Origin: Candidatus Methanoperedentaceae archaeon GB37
GTDB taxonomy: Archaea > Halobacteriota > Methanosarcinia > Methanosarcinales > EX4572-44
Assembly (NCBI GenBank): GCA_905171695.1
Contig: LR991653.1
Coordinates: 214,258-278,257, forward strand
Direction of reading: 5' to 3'
DNA length: 64,000 nt
This document shows positions 45,705-54,805 of the stretch, piece by piece. Every line of letters begins with the position of its first letter. Within the stretch, counting starts at the first letter, position 1. The position numbers were made by a program, and so were the translations under genes. The notes under the pieces are model-generated. The model saw only the letters and a list, made by a program, of their open reading frames with translations, was not told the origin of the DNA and ran no database searches.

Positions 45705-46443
45705 TCTACTCACAACCGAAGAACTATCCAAATATTTTATTGGAGTTAGGGCTCTTGACTCAGTGAGTATCACACTCGAGAGGGGGGAGATCACCCTTCT
45801 CCTAGGTCCAAACGGTAGTGGTAAGACCACACTGATATCGACCATAACAGGCTTCCATAAAGCAGAGAGAGGCAGAGTCATACTCGAAGGAAGGGATATC
45901 ACAAACCTCCCCCCACACCAGATCTACAATCTCGGTATCACAAGAACATTCCAGATACCAAGACCGCTCAGACGATTGACAGTACTTGAGAACTTGATGA
46001 TCGGAGTGAAGAGCAGTGGAGACGGAATCTGGGGGAGTTTCAGGAGAAAATGGCTCGAAGAAGAGGACGAAACTATAGAGCGCGCATTCAATCTGCTCGA
46101 GTTTCTCGGACTGAAGAGACTCGCCCACCACCCAGCCTCAGATCTGAGCGGAGGCGAGTCAAAACTCCTCGAACTTGGAAGGGCACTGATGCCTGATACA
46201 AAACTTCTCATAATGGACGAACCACTCGCTGGAATCGCACCACAGCTAGCAGAAAAACTACTCAACAGGCTTAGAGAGATAAAAGAGCTCGGTATCGGGC
46301 TTCTCTTAATCGAACACAGATTAGATCTTGTCCTCCCCTATGCAGATAAGATCTATGTCATGGCAGAAGGCAAGATCATTGCAAAAGGAGATGAAGAGGT
46401 CTTAGACGAGCCAGGCGTCTTGGAGGCATATCTCGGTGCTTGA
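45676..46443 (+). CDS. livG: Branched-chain amino acid ABC transporter ATPase LivG
   Basis: 255 residues from ATG 45676, overlapping the livK end by 29 bases. Walker A is GPNGSGKTT, the ABC signature LSGGESKLLELGRAL, Walker B LLIMDEPL, and the switch histidine IEHRL. The LivG-specific insertion after TRTFQIPRPL is present (about residues 95-150). Hydrolyses ATP to drive the LivH/LivM channel. Confidence 0.95.
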   Translation: MRQTRSDGTDLLTTEELSKYFIGVRALDSVSITLERGEITLLLGPNGSGKTTLISTITGFHKAERGRVILEGRDITNLPPHQIYNLGITRTFQIPRPLRRLTVLENLMIGVKSSGDGIWGSFRRKWLEEEDETIERAFNLLEFLGLKRLAHHPASDLSGGESKLLELGRALMPDTKLLIMDEPLAGIAPQLAEKLLNRLREIKELGIGLLLIEHRLDLVLPYADKIYVMAEGKIIAKGDEEVLDEPGVLEAYLGA

Positions 46444-47149
46444 AACAAGACTACTCAACGCTGGATACGGCAAACTCCAGGTGATATTCAACATCTCGGC
46501 AAAGATCAGAGCCAAGAGTATAACAGCAGTTCTCGGACCGAACGGAAGTGGAAAAAGCACATTTCTTAGAGCGATATCAGGATTTGCAACCATCTACTCA
46601 GGCGAGATCCTCTACGAAAAGAAGAATATAACACAAAACCCCGCCCACAAGCGTGCAAGAGACGGGATCGCATACCTGCCACAGACAGATAACATCTTCT
46701 CAAACCTGACAGTCATAGAGAACCTGAAGATCGCAGGCTACCTCCTCGACAAAGACGAGACAGAAGAGCGGATCAAGATCGTCTTCGATCTCTTCCCCGA
46801 ACTCGAAGCGCTCATGCAACGAAAGGCAGGAGGCTTGAGTGGAGGAGAACGGCAGTTCCTGGCAATCGGATCAGCCCTCATACGAAGATCAAAGATCCTC
46901 CTGCTCGACGAGCCAACAGCCCACCTATCACAGAGATACTCAAGAGAGATACTCGAACGGATCGTTGAACTGCGCGACAGGCTCGATCTGACGATCGTCC
47001 TCGTTGAACAGAACGTGAAAGAGGCAGTTGAGATAAGCGACGATGCATACATCCTCGTGAACGGAAAGATCGTATTCGGTGGAAGAGTGGACGAAATACT
47101 CAACACCACACCCATCGACAGAATCCCAGCACGATACTTCTTAAATTAA
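46436..47149 (+). CDS. livF: Branched-chain amino acid ABC transporter ATPase LivF
   Basis: 237 residues, GTG start overlapping livG by 8 bases. Walker A GPNGSGKST, the LivF-type YLPQTDNIFSNLTVIENL, signature LSGGERQFLAIGSAL, Walker B LLLDEPTAHLS and switch VEQNV. Second ATPase of the Liv transporter; completes the livK-livG-livF operon. The five transporter genes are therefore all present here. Confidence 0.95.
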   Translation: MLETRLLNAGYGKLQVIFNISAKIRAKSITAVLGPNGSGKSTFLRAISGFATIYSGEILYEKKNITQNPAHKRARDGIAYLPQTDNIFSNLTVIENLKIAGYLLDKDETEERIKIVFDLFPELEALMQRKAGGLSGGERQFLAIGSALIRRSKILLLDEPTAHLSQRYSREILERIVELRDRLDLTIVLVEQNVKEAVEISDDAYILVNGKIVFGGRVDEILNTTPIDRIPARYFLN

Positions 47150-47160
47150 GTCTGAACCGA

Positions 47161-48651
47161 TCAGGAGAGTCTTATCTTCTGAAATTCCGCACCTTCCGGG
47201 CATCTCCCCTCGATAAAAACAATGCTGACACCGTTTTCTTCGAGCTTTTCGTTTATGATCCTTCTGTATGCTTCCTTATCCATCTTCTCTGCCTCTACAA
47301 CCGTCACATCCTCCACCATGCACGAGACAACCCGTCTCAAATCAACAGCTGGCTGGCCCCCTGTCATCGCTGCAACATGGTTCTGGATCACGAAGACGAG
47401 CAGATCCTCATCGCTCTCGAGAGCGTCGATTATCGCCTGCAACCCTGAGTGCGCAAGCCCAAAGTCCCCGATCACCGCAACCCCTTTTCCATTGAAGCCA
47501 AGCGCCACACCGATGGAAGATCCAAGCGAGACCGCCACATCAACAGTACCGAGTGGCGCCATCAGGACAGAACAACCGACATCACCTGCCACCATCAGGT
47601 CAAGAGCATCCAGTGCTTCATAAAACGGTGTGAAAGGACACCCTTCACATGGATGGATCCTGTACCCTCTCTCATCGATCCTCTCTTGTCGAAAGGTGGC
47701 TTCGACCCGATCATCCTCTATCCTCTCAAGTGCCGCTCTGATATGCTCAACCTCCACTCTCCCATGCGGGAGGTGACCTGTACGTTTCCCAAGAACTCCG
47801 TTGATCTGGTCCTCTATGAACGGCTCGGTCTCCTCAACAACAAGCACCCGTTCATGCCTCTCGATGAAATCCCCTATCACCCCCAGAGGGAGTGGATAGA
47901 CAAGACCGAGAGCAAGGTGTGACACGCCATCCTTCATAGCGAGTTCATCGACAAGATTGGATAGATACCCAGAGGAGATCACACCAACCCTACCATCCAG
48001 TATCTCTACTCGGCTCATCGATCCCCCCTCTGCATACTCGATAGCCTCCCTCGCAGCAGTCTCATGGAAGAGCTGGTGCTTGCCTGCAAAGGTATACTGC
48101 CATATACTAGAGTCAAAGACCTGACCTCTTGACGCCTCCACCCGTCTCCTCTCAACCTCACCCTCCATAGAGACGAGCCTCTCTGTTACCCGGACAATCA
48201 CTGGCGTACGAATCCTCTCTGAAAGCGCATACCCTTCGACGATTGCATCATAGACCTGCTGCGGCGTGGAAGGATCAAATACTGGAACCTCTGCGAGGAC
48301 GCCATAGAGACGTGAATCCTGCTCATTCTGCGACCTCTTCGCACCAGGGTCATCACCAGCGAGCAGAACGATCCCGGCTCCAATCGTATGAGTAACAGAC
48401 GTTATAAGTGGATCTGCAAGAATGTTCAGACCGACATGCTTCGTAACAACAAGACCGCGACCTCCCTCTGAAGACGCGCCAATACACGATTCAAAGGCAA
48501 CCTTCTCATTCACACACCAACGCGCACCGACCGTTCTCTCGATGAGATCCTCCATGATACCTGTGACAGGGTACCCGGGAACTCCAACCACGCGCCCCAC
48601 AGAACTATCCGCAACCGCCCAGACGATTGCGTCTCTTCCCCTCATCATCAC
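47161..48651 (-). CDS. IorA-like thiamine diphosphate-dependent oxidoreductase subunit without ferredoxin domain
   Basis: 496 residues. Starts with the pyrimidine-binding domain (VVGVPGYPVTGIMEDL, NEKVAFESCIGAS) and ends with the TPP-binding domain (GDVGCS, IGDFGLAHSG, FVIQNHVAAMTGGQ). This follows indolepyruvate:ferredoxin oxidoreductase alpha subunits, which use aryl or branched 2-oxo acids. It lacks the C-terminal two-[4Fe-4S] domain usual in IorA, and no IorB is adjacent. It may pair with a beta subunit elsewhere, or have become a decarboxylase. The branched-chain transporter genes next door hint at a keto-acid substrate. Confidence 0.75.
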   Translation of the reverse strand: MMMRGRDAIVWAVADSSVGRVVGVPGYPVTGIMEDLIERTVGARWCVNEKVAFESCIGASSEGGRGLVVTKHVGLNILADPLITSVTHTIGAGIVLLAGDDPGAKRSQNEQDSRLYGVLAEVPVFDPSTPQQVYDAIVEGYALSERIRTPVIVRVTERLVSMEGEVERRRVEASRGQVFDSSIWQYTFAGKHQLFHETAAREAIEYAEGGSMSRVEILDGRVGVISSGYLSNLVDELAMKDGVSHLALGLVYPLPLGVIGDFIERHERVLVVEETEPFIEDQINGVLGKRTGHLPHGRVEVEHIRAALERIEDDRVEATFRQERIDERGYRIHPCEGCPFTPFYEALDALDLMVAGDVGCSVLMAPLGTVDVAVSLGSSIGVALGFNGKGVAVIGDFGLAHSGLQAIIDALESDEDLLVFVIQNHVAAMTGGQPAVDLRRVVSCMVEDVTVVEAEKMDKEAYRRIINEKLEENGVSIVFIEGRCPEGAEFQKIRLS

Positions 48652-48776
48652 GCCAACTCATAGTAAGGGTGGGATGGCTATATATCTATTACTGAGAGGA
48701 GAGCATCTCTGAAAGCGCGTGGATCAAAAGGTTTATCTCCCATCACCGATCTTAGAGTGGAGCGAATCTGAGCAGT

Positions 48777-48800
48777 GCTTATCAGACAGCGCTTATCAGA
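48777..48800. promoter_or_regulatory. Direct repeat, possible operator upstream of leuA-like gene
   Basis: GCTTATCAGA occurs twice (48777-48786 and 48791-48800), spaced 14 bases start to start, just before the A/T-rich promoter block (AATATAAATT, 48806-48813). Two equal half-sites next to a TATA box are typical of a regulator site. No regulator is identified. Confidence 0.4.
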
Positions 48801-48837
48801 TAATAATATAAATTAATATAAGTGTGAGGAGATAGTA

Positions 48838-50403
48838 ATCTACTTCAATAGATCGTTAAAAGGGAAAAAGATACGTATCTTCGACACAACGCTCCGTGAT
48901 GGAGAGCAGACACCTGGTGTTGCACTCACGATCGATGAGAAAGTCTCGATAGCAGAGAAACTGGACGAACTCGGTGTGAATGTGATCGAAGCAGGCTTCC
49001 CAAGCGCTTCCGAGGGTGACATGGCTGCTACACAGAGGATCACTGAACTGGGTCTAAGCACCGCTCTTGTCTGCGGACTTGCAAGGGTGGTTAAAGAGGA
49101 TATTGACGCGTGCCTGAACTGTGGCGTTGATATGGTGCATGTCTTCGTCCCAACCTCTGATGTTCAGCGGATTCATACCATCAGGAAGAGTCGGGAGGAG
49201 GTCTCAGAGATGGCTGTGGACGCGGTGGAACAGGTCAAGGATGCTGGTGTGAAGTGCATGTTCTCGGCGATGGATGCCACGAGAACAGAACTCTCCTATC
49301 TAAAAGAGATATTCTCCCTTGTAGAGTCTGTCGGGTGTGACGTGATAAATGTCCCGGACACCGTTGGTGTGATCGTGCCTTCAGAGATGTACAAATTGAT
49401 AAAAGAGATCAGCAGTGTGGTTCAGATCCCGATCGATGTTCACTGTCATGATGACTTTGGGCTTGCAGCAGCAAACAGCCTTGCAGCATGCGAAGCAGGA
49501 GCCTCGCAGGTCCAGGTGACCGTGAACGGATTAGGGGAACGTGCCGGGAATGCCGACATAGCCCAGGTTGTGATGAGCCTTCGCAGCATGTACGAAGCCA
49601 AGACAAGTATCAAGACCGAACTCCTCTTTGAGGTCTCAAAGCTTGTGGAGGAGTACACTGGTGTGAAGATGCCTATCACAATGCCGATCGTAGGGTATAA
49701 CGCCTTTGCCCACGAGTCAGGGATACATGCTCAAGGCGTGATCATCGAGTCAGAGACGTTCGAACCAGGGATAATGACCCCAGAGATCGTGGGGAACAGG
49801 CGGAGAATCGTCCTTGGCAAACATACAGGCCGCCATGCAGTGGAGGAGGTACTCAATGGAATGGATATACACCCAAGCGAAGAACAGTTAACAGAGATAC
49901 TCTCACGCGTGAAGAAGATCGCAGACAAGGGCAAGCGTGTCACCGATTCGGACCTCCTTGCGGTTGCAGAGACTGTGATGGGACAGGCATCTGAGAGGGA
50001 TAATGTGATCAGATTGAAGGAGGTCTCGGTTATGACAGGAAACCTCATCACACCCACAGCAGCTATAAAAGCCGTAATAGATGATCAAGAGCAACTCGCA
50101 GCGCACACAGGAGTTGGAACAGTGGATGCAGCCCTTAAAACCCTTGAAAGCATGCTCGGCGAGCGCTTCAAGGTGAGGATAAAAGACTTCAGGATAGATG
50201 CCATATCAGGAGGATCTGACGCGCTCGCTGAAGTGATGATCGGAGTGGAAGATGAAAGAGGACGAGTGATCACCGCAAGTGCTGCAAGAGAGGATATAGT
50301 GATGGCATCGGTAGAAGCCTTCGTCGTGGCAATCAACCACCTGCTCTCGATCGGCAGACGAAAAACCCCCACTGAATCGACTCACACCGTCACACCAACA
50401 TAG
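48838..50403 (+). CDS. leuA: 2-Isopropylmalate synthase / citramalate synthase family (LeuA/CimA)
   Basis: About 521 residues. The catalytic start IFDTTLRDGEQTPGVAL and later HCHDDFGLAAANSLA, GLGERAGNADIAQV and NAFAHESGIHA are the family signatures. The C-terminal third (about 395-510) is the regulatory LeuA dimer domain, which separates it from the shorter homocitrate synthase AksA. Leucine or isoleucine synthesis cannot be told apart here. No ATG, GTG or TTG exists upstream of the catalytic motif: the first is GTG 48976, which would remove the active site. A GAGGAG box lies 6 bases before ATC 48838, proposed as the start. Confidence 0.85.
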   Translation: MYFNRSLKGKKIRIFDTTLRDGEQTPGVALTIDEKVSIAEKLDELGVNVIEAGFPSASEGDMAATQRITELGLSTALVCGLARVVKEDIDACLNCGVDMVHVFVPTSDVQRIHTIRKSREEVSEMAVDAVEQVKDAGVKCMFSAMDATRTELSYLKEIFSLVESVGCDVINVPDTVGVIVPSEMYKLIKEISSVVQIPIDVHCHDDFGLAAANSLAACEAGASQVQVTVNGLGERAGNADIAQVVMSLRSMYEAKTSIKTELLFEVSKLVEEYTGVKMPITMPIVGYNAFAHESGIHAQGVIIESETFEPGIMTPEIVGNRRRIVLGKHTGRHAVEEVLNGMDIHPSEEQLTEILSRVKKIADKGKRVTDSDLLAVAETVMGQASERDNVIRLKEVSVMTGNLITPTAAIKAVIDDQEQLAAHTGVGTVDAALKTLESMLGERFKVRIKDFRIDAISGGSDALAEVMIGVEDERGRVITASAAREDIVMASVEAFVVAINHLLSIGRRKTPTESTHTVTPT

Positions 50404-50453
50404 TTCTATGAAACAAGTAAGATCCAACCAGTAGAGATGGAGTGTGCTCTCCG

Positions 50454-51311
50454 ATGGATATCATAGGTGGTTCTTCATCCCAGTTGCTTGCAAGCAGGAT
50501 TGCAAGCGAGTCCGGGGCACGGCTCATCTTGACCGAGTTCAAGGAGTTTCCGGATGGGGAGCAGTACACACGGATACTCGGAAGACCTGGTAGTGATGTG
50601 GTTATAGTCCAGAGTACGGTTACAGACTCTGATTTTATCACACTTCTCCAGCTGATCGATGCGTGTGAGGGTGCAGAGAAGCTAACCGTAGTCGTACCCT
50701 ATATGGGCTATGCGAGGCAGGACAGACGATTCAAGGAGGGCGAAGCCGTTACCTCAAGGGCACTCGCTCGCGCCATAAACGCCGACCAGGTAATACTGGT
50801 TAACATACACAACGAGGGAGTGCTGAGGTACTTCAACGTCCCGGTAGAGAACCTTGATGCAACTCGAATAATCGGAGAATACCTGAGAGATATGAGACTC
50901 CCTAACCCGATTGTGATCGCACCTGACGGTGGTGCCATGGGAATCGCGAGAAGCGCCGCAGAGATCATCGGTACTGAGTACGACTACCTTGAGAAGAGGC
51001 GCCTCAGCGGGGACGAAGTGACGATCACGCCAAAGAATCTCGATATTGAAGATAGAGACATCATACTAATCGACGATATAATTTCAACAGGTGGCACGAT
51101 ATCAGAAGCAATAGCCGTATTCAGGTCACGGGCATCAAGCATACACGTGGCGTGTGTACACCCGGTACTCACAGGAAACGCAGTACTGCGCCTCTTTCAC
51201 GCAGGAGTTAGGAGTGTCACCTCAACAGACACGATCGAGAAGGGCACGAGCACGGTGAGCGTAGCCCCGCTGATAGCAGAGAGACTCCGACAAAATAATC
51301 AAAATATATAG
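50454..51311 (+). CDS. prs: Ribose-phosphate diphosphokinase (PRPP synthase)
   Basis: 285 residues from ATG 50454; a GTG at 50442 is the alternative. Makes PRPP from ribose 5-phosphate and ATP. Landmarks: EFKEFPDGEQYTRI, VVPYMGYARQDRRFKEGE (ATP/ribose site), VIAPDGGAMG and the PRPP loop IILIDDIISTGGTI. Length matches archaeal short PRPP synthases. Confidence 0.95.
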   Translation: MDIIGGSSSQLLASRIASESGARLILTEFKEFPDGEQYTRILGRPGSDVVIVQSTVTDSDFITLLQLIDACEGAEKLTVVVPYMGYARQDRRFKEGEAVTSRALARAINADQVILVNIHNEGVLRYFNVPVENLDATRIIGEYLRDMRLPNPIVIAPDGGAMGIARSAAEIIGTEYDYLEKRRLSGDEVTITPKNLDIEDRDIILIDDIISTGGTISEAIAVFRSRASSIHVACVHPVLTGNAVLRLFHAGVRSVTSTDTIEKGTSTVSVAPLIAERLRQNNQNI

Positions 51312-51324
51312 ATAGAGGATTTTG

Positions 51325-51338
51325 ACCTGCTTGCAGGT
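51325..51338. promoter_or_regulatory. Perfect palindrome beside a TATA box, before rpoP
   Basis: ACCTGC-TT-GCAGGT is immediately followed by ATATATACTA (51339-51348). It could be a weak terminator of prs or an operator overlapping the TFB site of the rpoP promoter. Confidence 0.4.
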
Positions 51339-51400
51339 ATATATACTACGATGGGCTATTAGGGGCTATTAGAGTGAAGACCTTGTAGAGGTGATGCAAT

Positions 51401-51538
51401 TTGGGTTATAAGTGTACACGGTGCAAGATGACGGTGGAGATTGATTATGGTAGTGGTGGTATTCGTTGTCCTTACTGCGGGCATCGGGTACTGGTGAAGG
51501 AGAGGCCAACAATGATTAAGCAAGTCAGGGCAGAGTAG
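51401..51538 (+). CDS. rpoP: DNA-directed RNA polymerase subunit P (Rpo12)
   Basis: A 45-residue gene: TTG start at 51401 after a GAGGTGATG ribosome binding site, TAG stop at 51536-51538. Two zinc-binding CxxC pairs are present, CTRC (residues 5-8) and CPYC (23-26), with the typical [17 protein letters not shown] segment. Equivalent to eukaryotic Rpb12. The neighbours downstream (Pcc1, prefoldin beta) are the usual ones for archaeal rpoP, which supports the call. Confidence 0.93.
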   Translation: MGYKCTRCKMTVEIDYGSGGIRCPYCGHRVLVKERPTMIKQVRAE

Positions 51539-51558
51539 GATCCGGATTTGGTTTTGCT

Positions 51559-51807
51559 GTGAGACTCAGGGCAGAGTTTGAGTTCAGCTTGGGTGCTGCA
51601 TCTGATATAGTGTATCGATCGGTTCTCCCAGAGTTAGGGGATCAGATGCTGCGGAGCCGTGTGGAACTGGTTAAGAGAGACGATCTCCTCGAACTCATGA
51701 TAGAGTCCGAGGACTTCACTGCAATGCGGGCGGCTTTAAACTCAACGCTTCGGCTTATGAGGATTGCGTGTGAGCTTGGCAGACCCCATGTTTTAAATAC
51801 GATCTGA
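51559..51807 (+). CDS. pcc1: KEOPS complex subunit Pcc1
   Basis: 82 residues, GTG start. The sequence matches the small dimeric Pcc1 fold: an opening LRAEFEFSLG, VYRSVLPEL and an Arg/Lys-rich middle, ending with TLRLMRIACEL. Part of the KEOPS complex that makes threonylcarbamoyladenosine in tRNAs. Sits between rpoP and prefoldin beta, as in many euryarchaea, in a tight operon. Confidence 0.85.
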   Translation: MRLRAEFEFSLGAASDIVYRSVLPELGDQMLRSRVELVKRDDLLELMIESEDFTAMRAALNSTLRLMRIACELGRPHVLNTI

Positions 51808-51821
51808 TAGATGGTTAGGGT

Positions 51822-52187
51822 ATGAGTTCAGAAATACCACCCAAGGTTCAGAATCAGTTGTCTCAGCTCCAGCAGTTGCAGCAGCAGGCACAGATGCTGG
51901 TTAGGCAGAAGAGTCAGATAGAGTTGAGCCTGCGTGAAGTGGATCACGCACTGGAAGCTCTTGAAGCTGCGCCGGATGATGCTGTGATATACCAGGCGAT
52001 TGGTGAAGTGATGATCAGGAGCAATCGGAGCGATACGATCGAATCCCTGAAAGAGAAGAAGGATACGTTTAACATTAGGCTCAAGACGCTTGCTCGTCAG
52101 GAAGAGCGTATTCAGAGCAGGTTCACTGAATTGCAGGCACAGTTGAAGGATGCTCTTGGGGCTGGGACTGGTGTCACGGCAGAGTAG
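51822..52187 (+). CDS. pfdB: Prefoldin beta subunit
   Basis: 121 residues. Two long helical coiled-coil arms (about residues 5-55 and 75-115; heptads such as LSQLQQLQQQAQMLVRQK) flank a short beta-hairpin region (AVIYQAIGEVMI). It forms the hexameric chaperone with prefoldin alpha, which is not in the window. Confidence 0.93.
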   Translation: MSSEIPPKVQNQLSQLQQLQQQAQMLVRQKSQIELSLREVDHALEALEAAPDDAVIYQAIGEVMIRSNRSDTIESLKEKKDTFNIRLKTLARQEERIQSRFTELQAQLKDALGAGTGVTAE

Positions 52188-52203
52188 GAATTATTGATAG
52201 TTC

Positions 52204-53154
52204 ATGGGAAAAGATGTCTCATACGATGAATTCTATTCTCTCCTGACAGAGTTCAGAGATCCGATCTTTCTATGCCACAGGAATGCTGACCCAGATGCCA
52301 TCGGAAGCGCTTATGCTCTGAGAGAGGTTTTTGGTGGCACGATCGGCGTTGTAGACAGTGTTGATCGCATAAGCACCACGCTGCTCAACTATCTGGAGGT
52401 GAAGCCGATTCATCGTCCAGACCTCTCAAGGCATGATATCACGGTTGTGCTTGACACATCCACTCATGCTCAGATCGATGGAATCGAGCTTGGTAGATAC
52501 TGTCTCATCGATCACCACACGACAAACAACCTCCTTGAGAATTCCGAGTTTTACATTCACAAGCCCACAAGTTCGACCGCGGAGATCATCTACACGATGC
52601 TACACGACGCAGGGCACTCGTTCTCTCTGGAGATGGGGATAGCACTGGTCGCAGGGATCATCACAGACACGGGTCACTTCAAACATGCCACTCCAGATGC
52701 GATGCGCATCACTGCCGATCTACTTGAAGAGGCCAGGGTTCAGTATGGCGAGGTGCTTGACCTGCTCTCATCAACACCACACGACGTCTCGATGCGCATT
52801 GCAATGATGAAGACTGCGATGCGTGCGCAGATCGTTCGGGTGGGTGACTGGATCATCGCAACCTCTCACGTGAGCTCGTTCAATGGAGCAGCTGCTGCCA
52901 CACTCGTGAACATCGGAGCAGACGTTGCGTTCGTGGCAAGCGCTGTAGGAGAGAATGTCAGGATCAGCAGCAGAGCCAGACGCGCAGCGATCGAGAAGGG
53001 CGTAGCACTTGGAAGAATGCTTGACGAGATGGGAAAGAGGCACAACGGCACGGGCGGGGGGCACGATGGTGCAGCCGGACTCGAAGCAAAAGGCAAGCAA
53101 GACGAGATACTATCAGAGTGCGTCGAGAGAGTGAGACAGATACTCGAAGAATGA
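52204..53154 (+). CDS. DHH-family phosphoesterase (DHH-DHHA1)
   Basis: 316 residues. The DHH domain shows HRNADPDAIGSAYAL, VVLDTS and LIDHHTTN, the manganese-binding motifs. The C-terminal DHHA1 domain has the GGGHDGAAG loop. Related to NrnA/RecJ-type and GAN-type enzymes; could degrade oligonucleotides or cyclic dinucleotides. The operon start of the adjacent methyltransferase overlaps its stop. Confidence 0.88.
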   Translation: MGKDVSYDEFYSLLTEFRDPIFLCHRNADPDAIGSAYALREVFGGTIGVVDSVDRISTTLLNYLEVKPIHRPDLSRHDITVVLDTSTHAQIDGIELGRYCLIDHHTTNNLLENSEFYIHKPTSSTAEIIYTMLHDAGHSFSLEMGIALVAGIITDTGHFKHATPDAMRITADLLEEARVQYGEVLDLLSSTPHDVSMRIAMMKTAMRAQIVRVGDWIIATSHVSSFNGAAAATLVNIGADVAFVASAVGENVRISSRARRAAIEKGVALGRMLDEMGKRHNGTGGGHDGAAGLEAKGKQDEILSECVERVRQILEE

Positions 53155-53774
53155 AAAAGATCATCCACAACGGAGTAAGCGTCAACCTCGCACCACAGAC
53201 CTATCTTCCAGCAGAGGATACGTACCTTCTCCTCAATGCAAGCTTAGCCACGGTGAGAGCAGGTGAGAGCGTCCTCGAGATAGGATCTGGATGCGGGATC
53301 ATATCAAAGATACTCAAAGAGAAGAGAGGTGCGAGGATCATAGCATCTGAGATCAACCCTCACGCTGCAAGATGCACCAGATCCAACGGAGTCGAAACGA
53401 TACGCACAGACCTATTCAAAGGAATAAAAGCCGCCTTTGATGTGATCATCTTCAACCCGCCATATCTGCCAACATCGAGGGATGAAGAGATACCAGGATG
53501 GCTCAACTATGCATTTGACGGTGGAGACGATGGTAGAGAGACAATCGACCGCTTCCTCACCGAGGCATGGAGACACCTGAAGGAGAACGGCAGAGTGCTC
53601 ACCATAATCTCAAGCCTCACCGGTATAGACGAGGTGAAGAAGAGGATGGACGAGATCGGATACACCACCAGTGAACTCGATTCTGAAAAACATTTCTTCG
53701 AGAGACTCGTGGTACTGAAAGGAGAGAAAGTAGAAGAGAGGGTGAATCGAAACAGTTATACATTGAGCACATGA
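53151..53774 (+). CDS. HemK2/Mtq2-type N5-glutamine methyltransferase
   Basis: 207 residues. ATG overlaps the previous stop (ATGA). SAM motif I is LEIGSGCGI near residue 42; the NPPYLP catalytic motif near residue 100 marks glutamine/asparagine or nucleic-acid methyltransferases. Size and the N-terminal PAEDTYLL fit the archaeal Mtq2 homologue, which methylates release factor aRF1. Family sure, substrate inferred. Confidence 0.85.
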   Translation: MKKIIHNGVSVNLAPQTYLPAEDTYLLLNASLATVRAGESVLEIGSGCGIISKILKEKRGARIIASEINPHAARCTRSNGVETIRTDLFKGIKAAFDVIIFNPPYLPTSRDEEIPGWLNYAFDGGDDGRETIDRFLTEAWRHLKENGRVLTIISSLTGIDEVKKRMDEIGYTTSELDSEKHFFERLVVLKGEKVEERVNRNSYTLST

Positions 53775-53819
53775 ATGTGAGTCTTGGACCTAGATCGCTC
53801 TTGAAAGGTGGAAAATTTA

Positions 53820-54770
53820 ATGGAGTTACCTGTTGTCTCACTGCCTGACGTTCAGGCACATAAGCCAGAGATCCCTGTGAACCTCACCCGCGTGGGTGTT
53901 ACAAACGTTAAGAAGCTCATAGAGGTAACGAGGAAGTACAAGCGTCCGATCGTGCTCATCTCTACGTTTGACATCTTCGTCGACCTTCCTTTCAATAGGA
54001 AGGGTGCAAATCTTTCACGAAACTTTGAAGCTGTCGATTCAGTGATAGAGGAAGCTGTCCGTGGACCTGTTTATGAGGTTGAAGAACTCTGTGGAGCAAT
54101 CTCAAGAAAACTCTTGGATCGGCATGAGTATGCGAATCGTGCAGAGGTTCGGATGAGAAGCGAGTATGTGATAAAGCGAAAGACGCCTGAAGCAGGTGCT
54201 ACCTGTGAAGAGGTCGTTGACATGATCGCAGAGGCGACAGCGATTAGGGGCAAGGAGACCGATACCATCGTTCGAAAGGTGATCGGGGCAGAGGTTCTCG
54301 GTATCACAGCGTGTCCGTGTGCTCAGGAGATTATGCGTGACAGAGCTATACAGGTGCTTGAAGAGTTGGGCGTCTCTGATGATGTGGTGAGAGAGTTTCT
54401 CCAGAGGGTTCCGATGGCGACGCATAATCAGCGTGGGCGTGGTGCGATAACGATAGAGGTTCATGACGGCGTTAATGTGCCTCTCGATAAGATAATACGC
54501 ATAGTGGAAGAGTCGATGAGCGCAACGGTGTATGAGTTTCTGAAGCGAGGTGACGAGGCTGCACTCGTGAACCAGGCGCACCGCAACCCGAAGTTCGTGG
54601 AGGACTGCGTGCGCACAATGGCACAAAGAGTGGTTGAAGAGTTCAGAGAACTGCCTGGAGACGCACTCATCACGATCAAACAGATCAACGAAGAGAGCAT
54701 TCACAGGCACAACGCCTTTGCAGAACGAATAGCAACGATGAAAGAACTGCGAGAGGAACTCTCCTCGTGA
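53820..54770 (+). CDS. mptA: GTP cyclohydrolase MptA (methanopterin pathway)
   Basis: 316 residues from ATG 53820, with a GGTGG ribosome binding site 7 bases upstream (an earlier GTG at 53808 is unlikely). Converts GTP to 7,8-dihydroneopterin 2',3'-cyclic phosphate, the first step of tetrahydromethanopterin synthesis. Landmarks: the N-terminal [25 protein letters not shown] with metal-binding Cys, and [13 protein letters not shown]. Supports a methanogen-type C1 metabolism. Confidence 0.93.
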   Translation: MELPVVSLPDVQAHKPEIPVNLTRVGVTNVKKLIEVTRKYKRPIVLISTFDIFVDLPFNRKGANLSRNFEAVDSVIEEAVRGPVYEVEELCGAISRKLLDRHEYANRAEVRMRSEYVIKRKTPEAGATCEEVVDMIAEATAIRGKETDTIVRKVIGAEVLGITACPCAQEIMRDRAIQVLEELGVSDDVVREFLQRVPMATHNQRGRGAITIEVHDGVNVPLDKIIRIVEESMSATVYEFLKRGDEAALVNQAHRNPKFVEDCVRTMAQRVVEEFRELPGDALITIKQINEESIHRHNAFAERIATMKELREELSS

Positions 54771-54805
54771 GATGAACCTTTCGCCAGAGTTTTTTCACTG
54801 GCTTT

